From Streptomyces sp. HUAS ZL42 (GTDB taxonomy: Bacteria > Actinomycetota > Actinomycetes > Streptomycetales > Streptomycetaceae): a DNA stretch of 64,000 nt. A model generated the notes under the pieces. It ran no database searches and was not told the origin of the DNA. It worked only from the letters and a program-made list of their open reading frames with translations. Where the stretch lies: the NCBI RefSeq assembly GCF_040782645.1, contig NZ_CP160403.1:9025001-9089000 (forward strand), given 5' to 3'. Shown here piece after piece: positions 17,506-26,507 of this stretch. Both the position numbers and the translations under genes were made by a program. Every line of letters starts with the position of its first letter. The first letter of the stretch is position 1.

Positions 17506-18075
17506 TCAGCCGCCCAGGGGCCGTCCGATCCGTACGTTCCAGCGCCCCGACCTGCCGCTCAGTTCGACAGCCGTCAGTGGTGGGACGTCCGCTCGCCAGA
17601 ACGACGCCTCAGGGGCGCCGAGGCCGCGGAGCACCGCCGCGCGCACGACCTCGGGCTCGGTCACGGCGACGATCCGGCCCGCCGCCGACGCGGCCTCGTC
17701 CAGCCAGGCCGCCACCCGCTCGCACAGCGCCCGCACGGACTCCCCGCCGTGCGGCGCCGACGCGGGATCCGCCAGCCATGCGGCGAGCGCCTCGGGCTCG
17801 CGCGCCCCCACCTCCGCCAGCGTCGCGCCGCGCCAGCGGCCCACGTCCAGTGCCGCCAACTCCGGTGCCTCCACGGCGTCGAGGCCCAGCGCCTCGGCCG
17901 TCTCCCGGCAGCGCACGGTGGGCGAGGACCAGGCCCGCTCCGCAGCCCCCACCGAGCCGGCGGCGGCCCGAGCGAGGCGCAGCCCCGTCGCGTCGAGCGG
18001 GCAGCCGTCGTCGAAGCGGGCCTCCCGCAGCGCCTCGCTGATCGCCGGTGAGATCAACATCACTCGGCTTGTCAT
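17506..18075 (-). CDS. Histidine-phosphatase-fold protein lacking both catalytic histidines
   Basis: 189 residues. The overall pattern is that of the histidine phosphatase (phosphoglycerate mutase/CobC) superfamily: SPTVRCRETAEALG (the SPxxRxxxTA element), the Asp-containing LDVGRWRGATLAEV, and GGESVRALCERV. However, the N-terminal RHG that carries the phosphohistidine is replaced (VMLISPAISEAL), and the second catalytic His position reads VTEPEVVRAAVL instead of the usual SHG. It is therefore likely a non-catalytic relative. It is divergent from the cobalamin-controlled cbtB-cbtA operon. The ATG at 18075 has GGAG seven bases upstream. Confidence 0.7.
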   Translation of the reverse strand: MTSRVMLISPAISEALREARFDDGCPLDATGLRLARAAAGSVGAAERAWSSPTVRCRETAEALGLDAVEAPELAALDVGRWRGATLAEVGAREPEALAAWLADPASAPHGGESVRALCERVAAWLDEAASAAGRIVAVTEPEVVRAAVLRGLGAPEASFWRADVPPLTAVELSGRSGRWNVRIGRPLGG

Positions 18076-18224
18076 GTCTCCGCCCCCGTGCATCCGTACA
18101 CCCAACGCCCCTTCGCTGAACCGGACTTGACGGTACGACCAGGCCGGTCGGGCGTTCCCGGTGATTCCGTGCGCCCTTGGCCGGATCCCTGCTTCGCGGT
18201 ACCGTCTCGTCGATATTGACGACG

Positions 18225-18354
18225 GTTCGGTGGAAGCCGGTGGGATTCCGGCACGGTCGCGCCACTGTATGCCGGGCACGCACCTCGGGTGCTGGCCGGG
18301 TGAGTCAGACCCCCGGCCCGTCGTCCTGTGCACCACCGAGACGGGACGCGAGTT
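18225..18354 (+). ncRNA. Cobalamin riboswitch
   Basis: Upstream of cbtB the sequence GGAAGCCGGTGGGATTCCGG, followed by CACGGTCGCGCCACTGT and then a GAGTCAGAC element, reproduces the conserved core of AdoCbl riboswitches. The GCCGGGC and GCCGGGT helices flank a variable stem. The aptamer ends about 20-30 bases before the AGGAGG of cbtB, so coenzyme B12 binding would block translation of the cobalt transporter. Exact edges are approximate. Confidence 0.9.
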
Positions 18355-18371
18355 CCCCAGGAGGTCCTGCC

Positions 18372-18593
18372 ATGGCGCAGTCCGCTCTCCAGCCGAGCGC
18401 TGGTCCCACCGCCGTACCGGCCAAGCTGCCGCTCGGCGCGATCGTCCCCTGGGCGGTCTTCTTCGGCATCCTGATGCTGGTCCTGCTCTACTTCGTCGGC
18501 GCCGAACAGGGTGCCACCTCCGTCATGTCCGGAGAGAACGTCCACGAGTGGGTGCACGACGCACGCCACCTGCTCGGCTTCCCCTGCCACTGA
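18372..18593 (+). CDS. cbtB: Cobalt transporter subunit CbtB
   Basis: 73 residues with one transmembrane helix (IVPWAVFFGILMLVLLYFVG) and the conserved C-terminal VHEWVHDARHLLGFPCH, whose histidines probably bind cobalt. CbtA/CbtB form a B12-regulated cobalt uptake system. AGGAGG lies 8 bp upstream of the ATG, and a cobalamin riboswitch precedes it. cbtA follows after 24 bp. Confidence 0.92.
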   Translation: MAQSALQPSAGPTAVPAKLPLGAIVPWAVFFGILMLVLLYFVGAEQGATSVMSGENVHEWVHDARHLLGFPCH

Positions 18594-18617
18594 CGGCCGC
18601 GGAGGACGTACCAGCCC

Positions 18618-19388
18618 ATGAATTCGGCAACTGTCCGCAACCTTCTGGTGCGTGGCATGCTCGCGGGACTCGCCGCGGGCCTGCTCGCCCTCGTCGTCGC
18701 CTACTTCCTCGGTGAACCGCGCGTCGACGCGGCCATCGCCTTCGAGGAGGCACACGCGCACGAGCACGGCGGCGCGGAGCCCGTCAGCCGTCTGATGCAG
18801 TCCACCGCGGGCCTGTCCACCGGTGTGCTCGTCTACGGCGTCGCGTTCGGCGGTATCGCCGCCCTCGCGTACTGCTTCGCACTCGGCCGGATCGGCCGCT
18901 TCGGGCCGCGCGCGAGCGCGCTGCTCCTGGCGACGGCCGGCCTGGTCGCCGTGTACGTCGTGCCGTTCCTGAAGTACCCGGCCAACCCACCCGCCGTCGG
19001 TGACCCCGACACGATCGGCAAGCGCACCACCCTGTACTTCCTGATGGTGGTGCTGAGCGTGCTGCTCGCCGTGGCCACCGTGATCCTGGGCAAGCGCCTC
19101 GCGCCACGCCTGGGCAACTGGAACGCGACGCTCGCCGCGGGCGCGTTCTTCGTCCTGGCCGTCGGGCTGGCATACGCCTTCCTGCCGTCCTTCAACGAGG
19201 TCCCGGAGCACTTCCCGGGCACCCTGCTGTGGCAGTTCCGCCTGGCGGCGCTCGCCGTCCAGGTGACCCTGTGGACCTCCTTCGGGCTGGTCTTCGGACT
19301 ACTGGCGGAGCGGGAGCTGGTACCACGGCCCGCCAAGGCGGCCGCCGAGGGGAGCGCGAGCACTCGGGCAACTCCGGTGACGCACTGA
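18618..19388 (+). CDS. cbtA: Cobalt transporter CbtA
   Basis: 256 residues, an integral membrane protein with several predicted helices (for example MLAGLAAGLLALVVAYFLG, LVYGVAFGGIAALAYCFALG, LYFLMVVLSVLLAVATVIL and LAAGAFFVLAVGLAYAF). The loop after helix 1 holds EEAHAHEHGG, a His-rich stretch typical of CbtA and a likely metal site. It is co-transcribed with cbtB under the B12 riboswitch, so it is expressed when cobalamin is low. A strong terminator hairpin follows at 19406-19445. Confidence 0.92.
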   Translation: MNSATVRNLLVRGMLAGLAAGLLALVVAYFLGEPRVDAAIAFEEAHAHEHGGAEPVSRLMQSTAGLSTGVLVYGVAFGGIAALAYCFALGRIGRFGPRASALLLATAGLVAVYVVPFLKYPANPPAVGDPDTIGKRTTLYFLMVVLSVLLAVATVILGKRLAPRLGNWNATLAAGAFFVLAVGLAYAFLPSFNEVPEHFPGTLLWQFRLAALAVQVTLWTSFGLVFGLLAERELVPRPAKAAAEGSASTRATPVTH

Positions 19389-19405
19389 CCACTTCTGTTT
19401 CTCCG

Positions 19406-19445
19406 TGACGGAGGGGCTCCCGGTACGCCGGGAGCCCCTCCGTCA
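19406..19445 (+). terminator. Terminator of cbtB-cbtA
   Basis: A perfect 18-bp stem with a TACG tetraloop: arms 19406-19423 and 19428-19445. It is 17 bp past the cbtA stop, and there is no other gene in the 135-bp gap before the acyl-CoA dehydrogenase apart from the operator-like box described separately. Confidence 0.85.
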
Positions 19446-19466
19446 TGTCGCGCCATTCCCAATTTC

Positions 19467-19480
19467 TGAAACACGTTCTA
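19467..19480. promoter_or_regulatory. KstR-like operator TGAAACACGTTCTA
   Basis: The 14-mer TGAAACACGTTCTA fits the mycobacterial KstR consensus TnnAACnnGTTnnA at every fixed base. It is 44 bp upstream of the acyl-CoA dehydrogenase start. KstR is the TetR repressor of cholesterol catabolism genes. No kstR gene is visible in the window, so the binder is inferred. Confidence 0.55.
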
Positions 19481-19523
19481 CGGTGTGCGCCGTCAGGACC
19501 GGCCTTGGGAGCCTGGAGGCGCC

Positions 19524-20702
19524 GTGCATCTCGACTACACGCCCGAGCAGCAGCGGCTGCGCACCGAACTGCGCGCCTACTTCGCCGAGTTGGTGCCGAA
19601 CAACGCCTACACCCGGCACGCGGAGCCGGCCGCCCAGAAGCGGTTCTACCGCGAGACCATCCGCAGGCTCGGCACGGACGCCTGGCTCGGCGTGGGCTGG
19701 CCGAAGGAGTACGGCGGACGCGGTCTGACCGCGATGGAGCAGTTCATCTTCTTCGACGAGGCCGCCCAGGCAGGCGTCCCGCTGCCGCTGATGGCGCTGA
19801 ACACGGTCGGCCCGACGATCATGCAGTACGGCACGGACGAGCAGAAGGCCTACTTCCTGCCCCGGATCCTCTCCGGCGAGATCGACTTCGCGATCGGCTA
19901 CAGCGAGCCCGAGGCGGGCACCGACCTCGCGTCCCTGAAGACGCGCGCGGTGCGTGACGGCGACGAGTACGTCGTCAACGGGCAGAAGATCTGGACCACC
20001 AACGGCGACACCGCGGACTGGGTGTGGCTGGCCGTCCGCACCGACCCGGACGCCCCGCCACACAAGGGCATCACCATGCTCCTCGTCCCGACCACCGAAC
20101 CCGGTTACTCCTGCACCCTCATCAACACCCTGGCCTCGCACGACACCACGGCCAGCTACTACGAGAACATCCGCGTCCCCGTGTCCCGCCGCGTCGGCGC
20201 GGAGAACCAGGGCTGGCGGCTGATCACCAACCAGCTCAACCACGAACGCGTCACCCTCGCCGCGCACGGCACCATGGCCATCCGCGCCCTGCACGACGTC
20301 CAGCGCTGGGCGATGGAGACCAAGCTCGCCGACGGCCGCCGCGTCGTGGACCTCCCCTGGGTGCGCCGCCGGCTCGCCCGGACCCACACCAGGCTCGACG
20401 CGCTCAAGCTCCTCAACTGGCGGATGGTGAACGCCGTCCAGAACGGCACCCTCACCCCGCAGGACGCCTCCGCGGTCAAGGTGTACGGCTCCGAGGCGCG
20501 CCGCGACGCCTACGCCTGGCTCCTGGAGATCGTGGCCGTCCCGGGCGCGCTGCAGGAGGGCTCGGCGGGTGCCGTGCTCCACGGCGAGCTGGAGCGCGGC
20601 TACCGCTCGGCGGTGATCTTCACCTTCGGCGGCGGGAACAACGAGATCCAGCGGGAGATCATCTCGTGGATCGGTCTGGGGATGCCGCGGGTACGGCGTT
20701 AG
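19524..20702 (+). CDS. Acyl-CoA dehydrogenase (FadE family)
   Basis: 392 residues. It oxidises an acyl-CoA to the 2-enoyl-CoA with FAD. Family elements are an N-terminal helical domain (DYTPEQQRLRTELRAYF), FAIGYSEPEAGTDLASL (flavin and substrate binding), VVNGQKIWTTNGDTADW, and the C-terminal FTFGGGNNEIQREIISWIGLGMPR. The GTG at 19524, after GGAGGC, is preferred to an upstream GTG without a Shine-Dalgarno sequence. The sequence resembles FadE enzymes of steroid or complex-lipid breakdown more than short-chain enzymes, consistent with the KstR-like box upstream. The substrate is not determinable. Confidence 0.88.
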   Translation: MHLDYTPEQQRLRTELRAYFAELVPNNAYTRHAEPAAQKRFYRETIRRLGTDAWLGVGWPKEYGGRGLTAMEQFIFFDEAAQAGVPLPLMALNTVGPTIMQYGTDEQKAYFLPRILSGEIDFAIGYSEPEAGTDLASLKTRAVRDGDEYVVNGQKIWTTNGDTADWVWLAVRTDPDAPPHKGITMLLVPTTEPGYSCTLINTLASHDTTASYYENIRVPVSRRVGAENQGWRLITNQLNHERVTLAAHGTMAIRALHDVQRWAMETKLADGRRVVDLPWVRRRLARTHTRLDALKLLNWRMVNAVQNGTLTPQDASAVKVYGSEARRDAYAWLLEIVAVPGALQEGSAGAVLHGELERGYRSAVIFTFGGGNNEIQREIISWIGLGMPRVRR

Positions 20703-20711
20703 CCTGCCGTC

Positions 20712-21569
20712 ATGACGGCCGACCACACGGGTGACCCGGGGCTGTTCGGCCCGGGCTCGGTGACCTGGCAGATGCACGGCGACCCGATGATGTGGGTCGC
20801 CGGCGTCCGCGCGCTCTACCTCCAGGCGCTGCATCCGCGTGCGGTGCGCGGGGTCATGCAGAACAGCGACTTCCGGCGTGACGCCTGGGGGCGGCTGATG
20901 CGCACGGCCAACTTCGTCGGCACCGCGACGTACGGCACCACCCGGGCCGCCGAGCGGGCGGGCGCCCGGGTCCGGAAGATCCACAGCATGCTGTCGGCGA
21001 CCGATCCGGACACCGGGGAGCGGTACGGGGTCGACGAACCGGAGCTGCTGCTGTGGGTCCACTGCGCCGAGATCGACTCGTACGTGCACGTGCTGCGCCG
21101 CTCCGGATACCCGCTCACCGACGCACAGGCCGACCGCTACATCGCCGAACACCGCGTCAGCGCCCGCCTGGTGGGCCTCGACCCCGACACCGTCCCCGCC
21201 GACCGGGCCGAGATGGACGCCTACTTCGAGAAGGTCCGCCCCGAACTGGCTGCCGGTCCCGAGGCACGCGAAGTGGACGACTTCCTGCTCCGCCCTCCGA
21301 CGCATCCGTTGCTCGTCCCGGCGCGCGAGGTGCTGTGGCGGCGCGTGGCGCATCTGGCGTACGCCTCCCTGCCGTCGTACGCCCACGAGCTGTACGGCAG
21401 ACCGGCCCCCCGACCCGCCACCATCACCCGGCAGTTGCGTGCCACGGGCACCCTGCTGCGCTGCATCCCCGCACGTCTGCGCTGGCAACTCCCGCCCAAA
21501 CACATCCTGCGCGCGATGGCACGACTCGGCCCGGACGCCCGTCCGGCACCGTACAAAGTCGGGAGATAA
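20712..21569 (+). CDS. DUF2236 (MpaB/Lcp-like) oxygenase-family protein
   Basis: 285 residues. The N-terminal GPGSVTWQMHGDPMMWVAGVRALYLQALHPRAVRGV and the VHCAEIDSYVHVLRR segment are the conserved histidine-containing blocks of DUF2236, a haem-binding fold that includes latex-clearing oxygenase Lcp and fungal MpaB. These enzymes cleave C-C double bonds in terpenoid chains in characterised cases, but most bacterial members are uncharacterised. It starts 9 bp after the acyl-CoA dehydrogenase stop, so the two are co-transcribed and may act on the same lipid. Confidence 0.8.
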   Translation: MTADHTGDPGLFGPGSVTWQMHGDPMMWVAGVRALYLQALHPRAVRGVMQNSDFRRDAWGRLMRTANFVGTATYGTTRAAERAGARVRKIHSMLSATDPDTGERYGVDEPELLLWVHCAEIDSYVHVLRRSGYPLTDAQADRYIAEHRVSARLVGLDPDTVPADRAEMDAYFEKVRPELAAGPEAREVDDFLLRPPTHPLLVPAREVLWRRVAHLAYASLPSYAHELYGRPAPRPATITRQLRATGTLLRCIPARLRWQLPPKHILRAMARLGPDARPAPYKVGR

Positions 21570-21631
21570 ATCGCCATACTGGGACGGGCCGGGGGAGGGC
21601 GCGGGGCGAGTGACGGGGGCGGTCGCAGGAG

Positions 21632-23872
21632 ATGGGGGACAGCAGACTGATCCAGGGCCGGTACCGGCTGCTCGAGCTGATCGGGCGCGGCGGTATGGGC
21701 GAGGTGTGGCGGGCGCGCGACGAGTCGCTCGGACGGCGCGTCGCCGTGAAGTGCCTCAAGCCGCTGGGCCCGCAACACGACCAGGCGTTCACCCGGGTCC
21801 TGCGGGAGCGGTTCCGCCGTGAGGCCCGGGTGGCCGCGGCGCTCCAGCACCGCGGGGTGACCGTGGTCCACGACTTCGGTGAGTCCGACGGCGTGCTTTT
21901 CCTGGTCATGGAGCTGCTGGACGGACGCAACCTCAGTCAGCTCCTGGAGGACAACCAGCACCATCCGCTGCCCGTCGGCGATGTCGTCGAGATCGCCGAC
22001 CAGGTCGCCGCGGCCCTCGCGTACACGCACCGGCAGGGCATCGTGCACCGCGATCTGAAGCCCGCGAACATCATGCGGCTGACCGACGGCACGGTGAAGA
22101 TCTGCGACTTCGGCATCGCCCGCCTCGGGCACGACATCGGCTTCTCCTCCCGCCTGACCGGCACCGGAATCGCGATGGGCACCCCGCACTACATGTCGCC
22201 GGAGCAGATCAGCGGCTCCGAGGTCGACCAGCGCAGCGACCTCTACTCGCTCGGCTGCGTGCTGTACGAGATCGCCACGGGCGTCCCGCCCTTCGACCTC
22301 GACGACCCATGGGCGATCCTCATCGGCCACCGGGACACCCCGCCCCGGCCGCCGAGCAGCCACCGGGGCGAACTCCCGGTCTACCTCGAGAAGATCATCC
22401 TGGATCTGCTGGCCAAGCGCCCCGAGGAACGCCCGCACGACGGGCGGGAACTGTGCCGCCGCATCGGCCTGGGCCGTACGACACCCGCGTACGTGCCCAC
22501 CGTCGTCACGCCCCAGCCGGACTTCCGGCCGCCGGAGCCCGCCGCCCGCGAGCCGCGCCTGCCGTCCTGGACCCGGGGCATGACCACCGGCCACAAAGCG
22601 ACCGGTGCCGGCCTCATCGGCACGCCGCCGGACGCCGGGGCCGGCCTCACCGGCGAGTGGATCCCACGCCCCTTCACGGGCCGGGTCCGGGCGTCCGCCG
22701 TACCGGACGGACCGCCCGCCCCGCCCCCGCAGACCCTGACGGCCCTTACCGGACGCCACAACGCGGGCCTCAGCCTGGGGCGGCTCGGCCGCTGGACCGA
22801 GGCCGGCGAGGTGCACCGCGCGGTCGCCGCCGAACGCGAGCACCTCCTCGGCCCCGACCACCCCGACACCCTCGCCAGCCGCTACGAGGTCGCCTTCAGC
22901 CTCAGCCGCACCGGCCGCGCCGCCGACGCGCTGCGTGAGTACAAGCACGTCGCCGCCGCCAGGATCCGCGTGCTGGGCCCCGACCATCCGGACACGCTCT
23001 CCACCCGCCAGGAAATGGCCTACGTACTGGGGCAGTTGGGCCGGCACATCGACGCGCACCAGGTGTATGTGTCGGTGCTGGCCGCCCGGGAGCGCACCAC
23101 GGGGCCCGACCACGCCGACACCCTGCGCTGCCGCCACAACCTCGCCTTCAACCTCAGCAGACTCGGCCGCCTGGAGGAGTCGTACCGCATGGCGTGCGAG
23201 GTGGCCGCCGCCCGTGCCAGGGTGCTCGGCCCCGGGCACCCCGACACCCTGGTCACCCGCTACGAGGTGGCCTACGCGCTCGGCCAGTTGGGCCGCTGGC
23301 AGGAGGCGCTGCAGACCTACTGCGAGGTCGCCGAGGCGCGCGCCCAGGTCCTGGGCCCCGACCACGCCGACACGCTGGCCGCCCGCTACGAGATCGGCAT
23401 CAGCCTGGGCCGGCTCGGCCGCAGCGCGGAGGCGTTGCAGCTGTACCGCGACCTGATCGACGACCGCACCCGGGTCCACGGTCCCGCCCACCCCGAGACC
23501 CTGCGCGCCCGCCACGGCCTGGGCGTCAACCTGGGACGGCTGGGCCGCTGGGAGGAGGCGCTCGCCGAGTCCCGCGACGTGTGCGCGATCCGCGAGCGCG
23601 TCCTGGGCCCGGACCACCCGGACACCCTGGTCAGCCGACGCGAGGTCGCGGTCGGCCTGGGCTGGCTGGGGCGCTGGGCGGACGCGCTGACGGAGTACCG
23701 GCGGGTCGCGACGGCCCGCGAGCGCGTCCTCGGGGCGGACCACCCGGACACCCTCGCCAGCCGCAACGACGAGGCGCACTGCCTGGAACAGCTCGGCCGG
23801 GGTGCGGAGGCGGTGGAGCTGTACCGGAGGGTCGCGGTACTGAGGCAGCAGCAGGCGCCGGGCGGGCGCTGA
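21632..23872 (+). CDS. Ser/Thr protein kinase with C-terminal TPR_10-type repeats
   Basis: 746 residues. An N-terminal Hanks-type kinase domain (about 8-280) has GRGGMGEVW (P-loop), VAVKCL (ATP Lys), HRDLKPANI (catalytic Asp), DFGIARLG and GTPHYMSPEQ. A proline-rich linker (about 285-375) follows. The C-terminal half is a partial repeat and then eight 42-residue TPR-type repeats, each starting close to VLGPDHPDTL. There is no transmembrane helix between kinase and repeats, so it is cytosolic. The repeats likely bind partner proteins. GCAGGAG directly abuts the ATG, an unusually short spacing. Confidence 0.9.
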   Translation: MGDSRLIQGRYRLLELIGRGGMGEVWRARDESLGRRVAVKCLKPLGPQHDQAFTRVLRERFRREARVAAALQHRGVTVVHDFGESDGVLFLVMELLDGRNLSQLLEDNQHHPLPVGDVVEIADQVAAALAYTHRQGIVHRDLKPANIMRLTDGTVKICDFGIARLGHDIGFSSRLTGTGIAMGTPHYMSPEQISGSEVDQRSDLYSLGCVLYEIATGVPPFDLDDPWAILIGHRDTPPRPPSSHRGELPVYLEKIILDLLAKRPEERPHDGRELCRRIGLGRTTPAYVPTVVTPQPDFRPPEPAAREPRLPSWTRGMTTGHKATGAGLIGTPPDAGAGLTGEWIPRPFTGRVRASAVPDGPPAPPPQTLTALTGRHNAGLSLGRLGRWTEAGEVHRAVAAEREHLLGPDHPDTLASRYEVAFSLSRTGRAADALREYKHVAAARIRVLGPDHPDTLSTRQEMAYVLGQLGRHIDAHQVYVSVLAARERTTGPDHADTLRCRHNLAFNLSRLGRLEESYRMACEVAAARARVLGPGHPDTLVTRYEVAYALGQLGRWQEALQTYCEVAEARAQVLGPDHADTLAARYEIGISLGRLGRSAEALQLYRDLIDDRTRVHGPAHPETLRARHGLGVNLGRLGRWEEALAESRDVCAIRERVLGPDHPDTLVSRREVAVGLGWLGRWADALTEYRRVATARERVLGADHPDTLASRNDEAHCLEQLGRGAEAVELYRRVAVLRQQQAPGGR
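22844..23851 (+). repeat. Eight in-frame 126-bp repeats (42-aa TPR units)
   Basis: The region encodes eight consecutive 42-residue units (residues about 405-740 of the kinase) without gaps, each headed by a G-P/A-x-H-x-[DE]-T-L box and containing LGR near position 24. The conserved length and high GC codon use make this a 126-bp direct repeat that could recombine or collapse in assembly. Confidence 0.85.
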
Positions 23873-23905
23873 GGCGGGGCACACCCGGGCCGCACGGGAG
23901 CGGTG

Positions 23906-24784
23906 TCAGGCCCACCCCATCTCGGTGTACGGACGCCCTTTCCTGATCCCCTCGATCGCGGCCCGCGTGTACGCCACGGTCGGCTCCGGCAACGCGTCCG
24001 CAGGCCACCAGTCCCAGCCCACGCACTTGTCCGGCTCCAGCACCCGGGGTTCGCCCTGCCAGCTGCGGGCCCGGAACACGAGCTGCATGCGCGGCTGCGT
24101 ACCGGGCGCGTCGAGCAGATGGACGGCATGCACGAACTCGACGTCGTCGGCGTCGACGACCAGGCCGGCCTCCTCGCGGGCCTCCCGGACCAGGCAGGCG
24201 ACCGCGGACTCGTACTCGCAGTGACCCGCCAGGAAGTGGTGCTGCAGGGGCGCGAACGGCGAGTCGGGGTGGCGCAGCCCGAGAAGGATCTTCCCGTCGC
24301 GCTCCAGATAGAGGTGCGCGCCGATGACGTTCGGGACGGTCCGACCGCCGTTGCGCGCCGGCCCCGGTGGCGTCACCGTGCCGTCGGCCTGGTGGCGGGC
24401 GATGACCTCAGCAGCCCACGGCGCCATCGTCAGCTGCGCGGTGGTCGCGGCGTCGAAGAAGGCGAACATGATGCCCTCGGTCACCGGCAGGCGAGAGGGA
24501 TCGCCGTCCCACGACCCGAGGAAGACCTGGATGTTGTCGTCGGCGACCGTGTAGGGCACCAGGCCCTCGACGGTGAGGCCGGTCTCCTCCAGCAGCTCGC
24601 GTGCGATCGCCTGGGCGAGGGTCTCGGATCCCTCGCCGGCGCCTCCTGGAAGCGACCACGCACCGGGGTCGCAGATGGGCTTGTGCGCGTCGCGCAGATG
24701 CAGCAGGTACTGGCCGCGACGGTTGACCAGAAGGGCGGCCACCTGACGCGGTTCGGGGCGTTCGCTCGTCACCTGAACAGTCAC
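23906..24784 (-). CDS. Protein with two NUDIX hydrolase domains
   Basis: About 292 residues holding two complete NUDIX folds. The first NUDIX box is [24 protein letters not shown] (about residue 47-70). The second is [23 protein letters not shown] (about 187-209), where the first Gly position is shifted or replaced by Ala. NUDIX enzymes hydrolyse nucleoside-diphosphate derivatives; the substrate cannot be predicted. The start is uncertain: GTG at 24784 is used here, but TTG at 24796 and GTG at 24772 are in frame, none with a good Shine-Dalgarno sequence. It is divergent from the FAD oxidoreductase. Confidence 0.82.
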   Translation of the reverse strand: MTVQVTSERPEPRQVAALLVNRRGQYLLHLRDAHKPICDPGAWSLPGGAGEGSETLAQAIARELLEETGLTVEGLVPYTVADDNIQVFLGSWDGDPSRLPVTEGIMFAFFDAATTAQLTMAPWAAEVIARHQADGTVTPPGPARNGGRTVPNVIGAHLYLERDGKILLGLRHPDSPFAPLQHHFLAGHCEYESAVACLVREAREEAGLVVDADDVEFVHAVHLLDAPGTQPRMQLVFRARSWQGEPRVLEPDKCVGWDWWPADALPEPTVAYTRAAIEGIRKGRPYTEMGWA

Positions 24785-24881
24785 CCGCGCAGTCAATCGC
24801 AGGACACGCCGGCGGATGATCGGACCCGGCCGGCCCGGCGCATGTCTGGCCGACCTAGATCATCCCGTGTTACGAAGAACC

Positions 24882-26462
24882 ATGCCTGCACACGAGGGAC
24901 ACCGTGCGTACGACGCCGTCATCGTCGGCGGCGGCCACAACGGCCTGGTCGCCGCCGCCTACCTGGCCCGGGCCGGACGGTCCGTGCTGGTGCTGGAGCG
25001 GCTGGACCACACCGGGGGCGCCGCCGTCTCCACCCGCCCGTTCGCCGGCGTCGACGCGCGGCTGTCGCGGTACTCGTACCTGGTCAGCCTGCTGCCGAAG
25101 AAGATCGTGCGGGATCTGGGCCTGGACTTCCGGGTCCGCGGGCGCACGATCTCCTCGTACACGCCGGTGGAGCGCGACGGACGGCCCACGGGGCTCCTCG
25201 TGGGCGGGGGCGAGCGGCGCACCCGGGAGGCGTTCGCGCGGCTGACCGGCGGCGACCGCGAGTACGAGGCCTGGCAGCGCCTCTACGGCATGACGGGCCA
25301 GGTGGCCCGGCGGGTCTTCCCGACGCTCACCGAACCGCTGCCCTCCCGCGACGAGCTGCGCCGGCGCATCGACGACGAGGACGCCTGGCGGATCCTCTTC
25401 GAGGAGCCGATCGGCATGGCGATCGAGGAGCGCTTCGCGGACGACCTGGTCCGCGGCGTGGTCCTCACGGATGCCCTGATCGGGACGTTCGCCGACGCCC
25501 ACGACACCTCGCTCGCGCAGAACCGCTGCTTCCTCTACCACGTGATCGGCGGCGGCACCGGGGCCTGGGACGTACCGGTCGGCGGTATGGGTGCACTGAC
25601 CGACGCGCTGGCCGGCGCGGCCCGCGCGGCGGGCGCCGTCATCGCCACCGGGCACGAGGCCGTACGGATCGACACGGACGGGCGAACCGCCGAGGTCGCC
25701 TACCGCACGGCCGACGGCGAAGGTGTCGCCGCCGCCCGGCACGTCCTGGTGAACGCCTCCCCGCAGCAGCTCGCCGCCCTCACCGGCGACGCACCGCCGC
25801 TCCCCGCCGAGGGCGCCCAGCTCAAGGTGAACATGCTGCTCAAGCGGCTGCCCCGGCTGCGCGACAGTGCCGTCGACCCGCGGGAGGCCTTCTCGGGCAC
25901 CTTCCACATCGCCGAGGGCTACGACCAGCTGGCCACCGCCCATGCCCAGGCGGCGGCCGGTGAACTGCCCGCCGCCCCGCCGTCCGAGATCTACTGCCAC
26001 TCGCTGACCGACCCGACGATCCTCGGCCCGGACCTGGTCGAGCAGGGCTACCAGACCCTGACCCTCTTCGGCCTGCACACCCCCGCCCGGCTTTTCGAAC
26101 GGGACAACGACGCCGTACGCGACGAGCTCCTGAAGCTGACGCTGGCCCAGCTGGACGCCCACCTCGCCGAACCGGTCACCGGCTGCCTGGCGACCGACGC
26201 GGACGGCCGCCCGTGCATCGAGGCGAAGACCCCCCTGGACCTGGAGCGCGACCTGCGCCTTCCCGGCGGCAACATCTTCCACCGCGAACTCGCCTGGCCG
26301 TACGCCGGGGAGAACGTCGGCCGCTGGGGCGTGGAGACCCGGCACGCGAACGTCCTGCTGTGCGGGGCGGGTGCGGTGCGCGGGGGTGGTGTGAGCGGGG
26401 TGCCGGGCCACAACGCGGCGATGGCGGTGCTCGAGGAACTCGGGTTGTCCGAAGGGACTTGA
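24882..26462 (+). CDS. Phytoene-desaturase-like FAD oxidoreductase
   Basis: 526 residues. It starts with the dinucleotide-binding motif AVIVGGGHNGLVAAAYLARAG and VLVLERLDHTGGAA, and ends with a second FAD-contact region (NVLLCGAGAVRGGGVSGVPGHNAAMAVLE) typical of the phytoene dehydrogenase/PYROXD2-type family. These enzymes desaturate or oxidise hydrophobic substrates. The ATG at 24882 directly precedes the FAD motif. No carotenoid gene is nearby, so a carotenoid role is not supported; a lipid or steroid role would match the neighbours but is inference. Confidence 0.85.
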   Translation: MPAHEGHRAYDAVIVGGGHNGLVAAAYLARAGRSVLVLERLDHTGGAAVSTRPFAGVDARLSRYSYLVSLLPKKIVRDLGLDFRVRGRTISSYTPVERDGRPTGLLVGGGERRTREAFARLTGGDREYEAWQRLYGMTGQVARRVFPTLTEPLPSRDELRRRIDDEDAWRILFEEPIGMAIEERFADDLVRGVVLTDALIGTFADAHDTSLAQNRCFLYHVIGGGTGAWDVPVGGMGALTDALAGAARAAGAVIATGHEAVRIDTDGRTAEVAYRTADGEGVAAARHVLVNASPQQLAALTGDAPPLPAEGAQLKVNMLLKRLPRLRDSAVDPREAFSGTFHIAEGYDQLATAHAQAAAGELPAAPPSEIYCHSLTDPTILGPDLVEQGYQTLTLFGLHTPARLFERDNDAVRDELLKLTLAQLDAHLAEPVTGCLATDADGRPCIEAKTPLDLERDLRLPGGNIFHRELAWPYAGENVGRWGVETRHANVLLCGAGAVRGGGVSGVPGHNAAMAVLEELGLSEGT

Positions 26463-26507
26463 GTCTCCACCAGATGGAGGCCCGACCGCCGCCACGCACC
26501 CGGCCAG

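Noticed and set aside
21221..23884. An 887-codon leftward open frame opposite the kinase gene
   Set aside because: It mirrors the 126-bp repeats of the kinase and shows no recognisable fold; the plus-strand kinase motifs are unambiguous.
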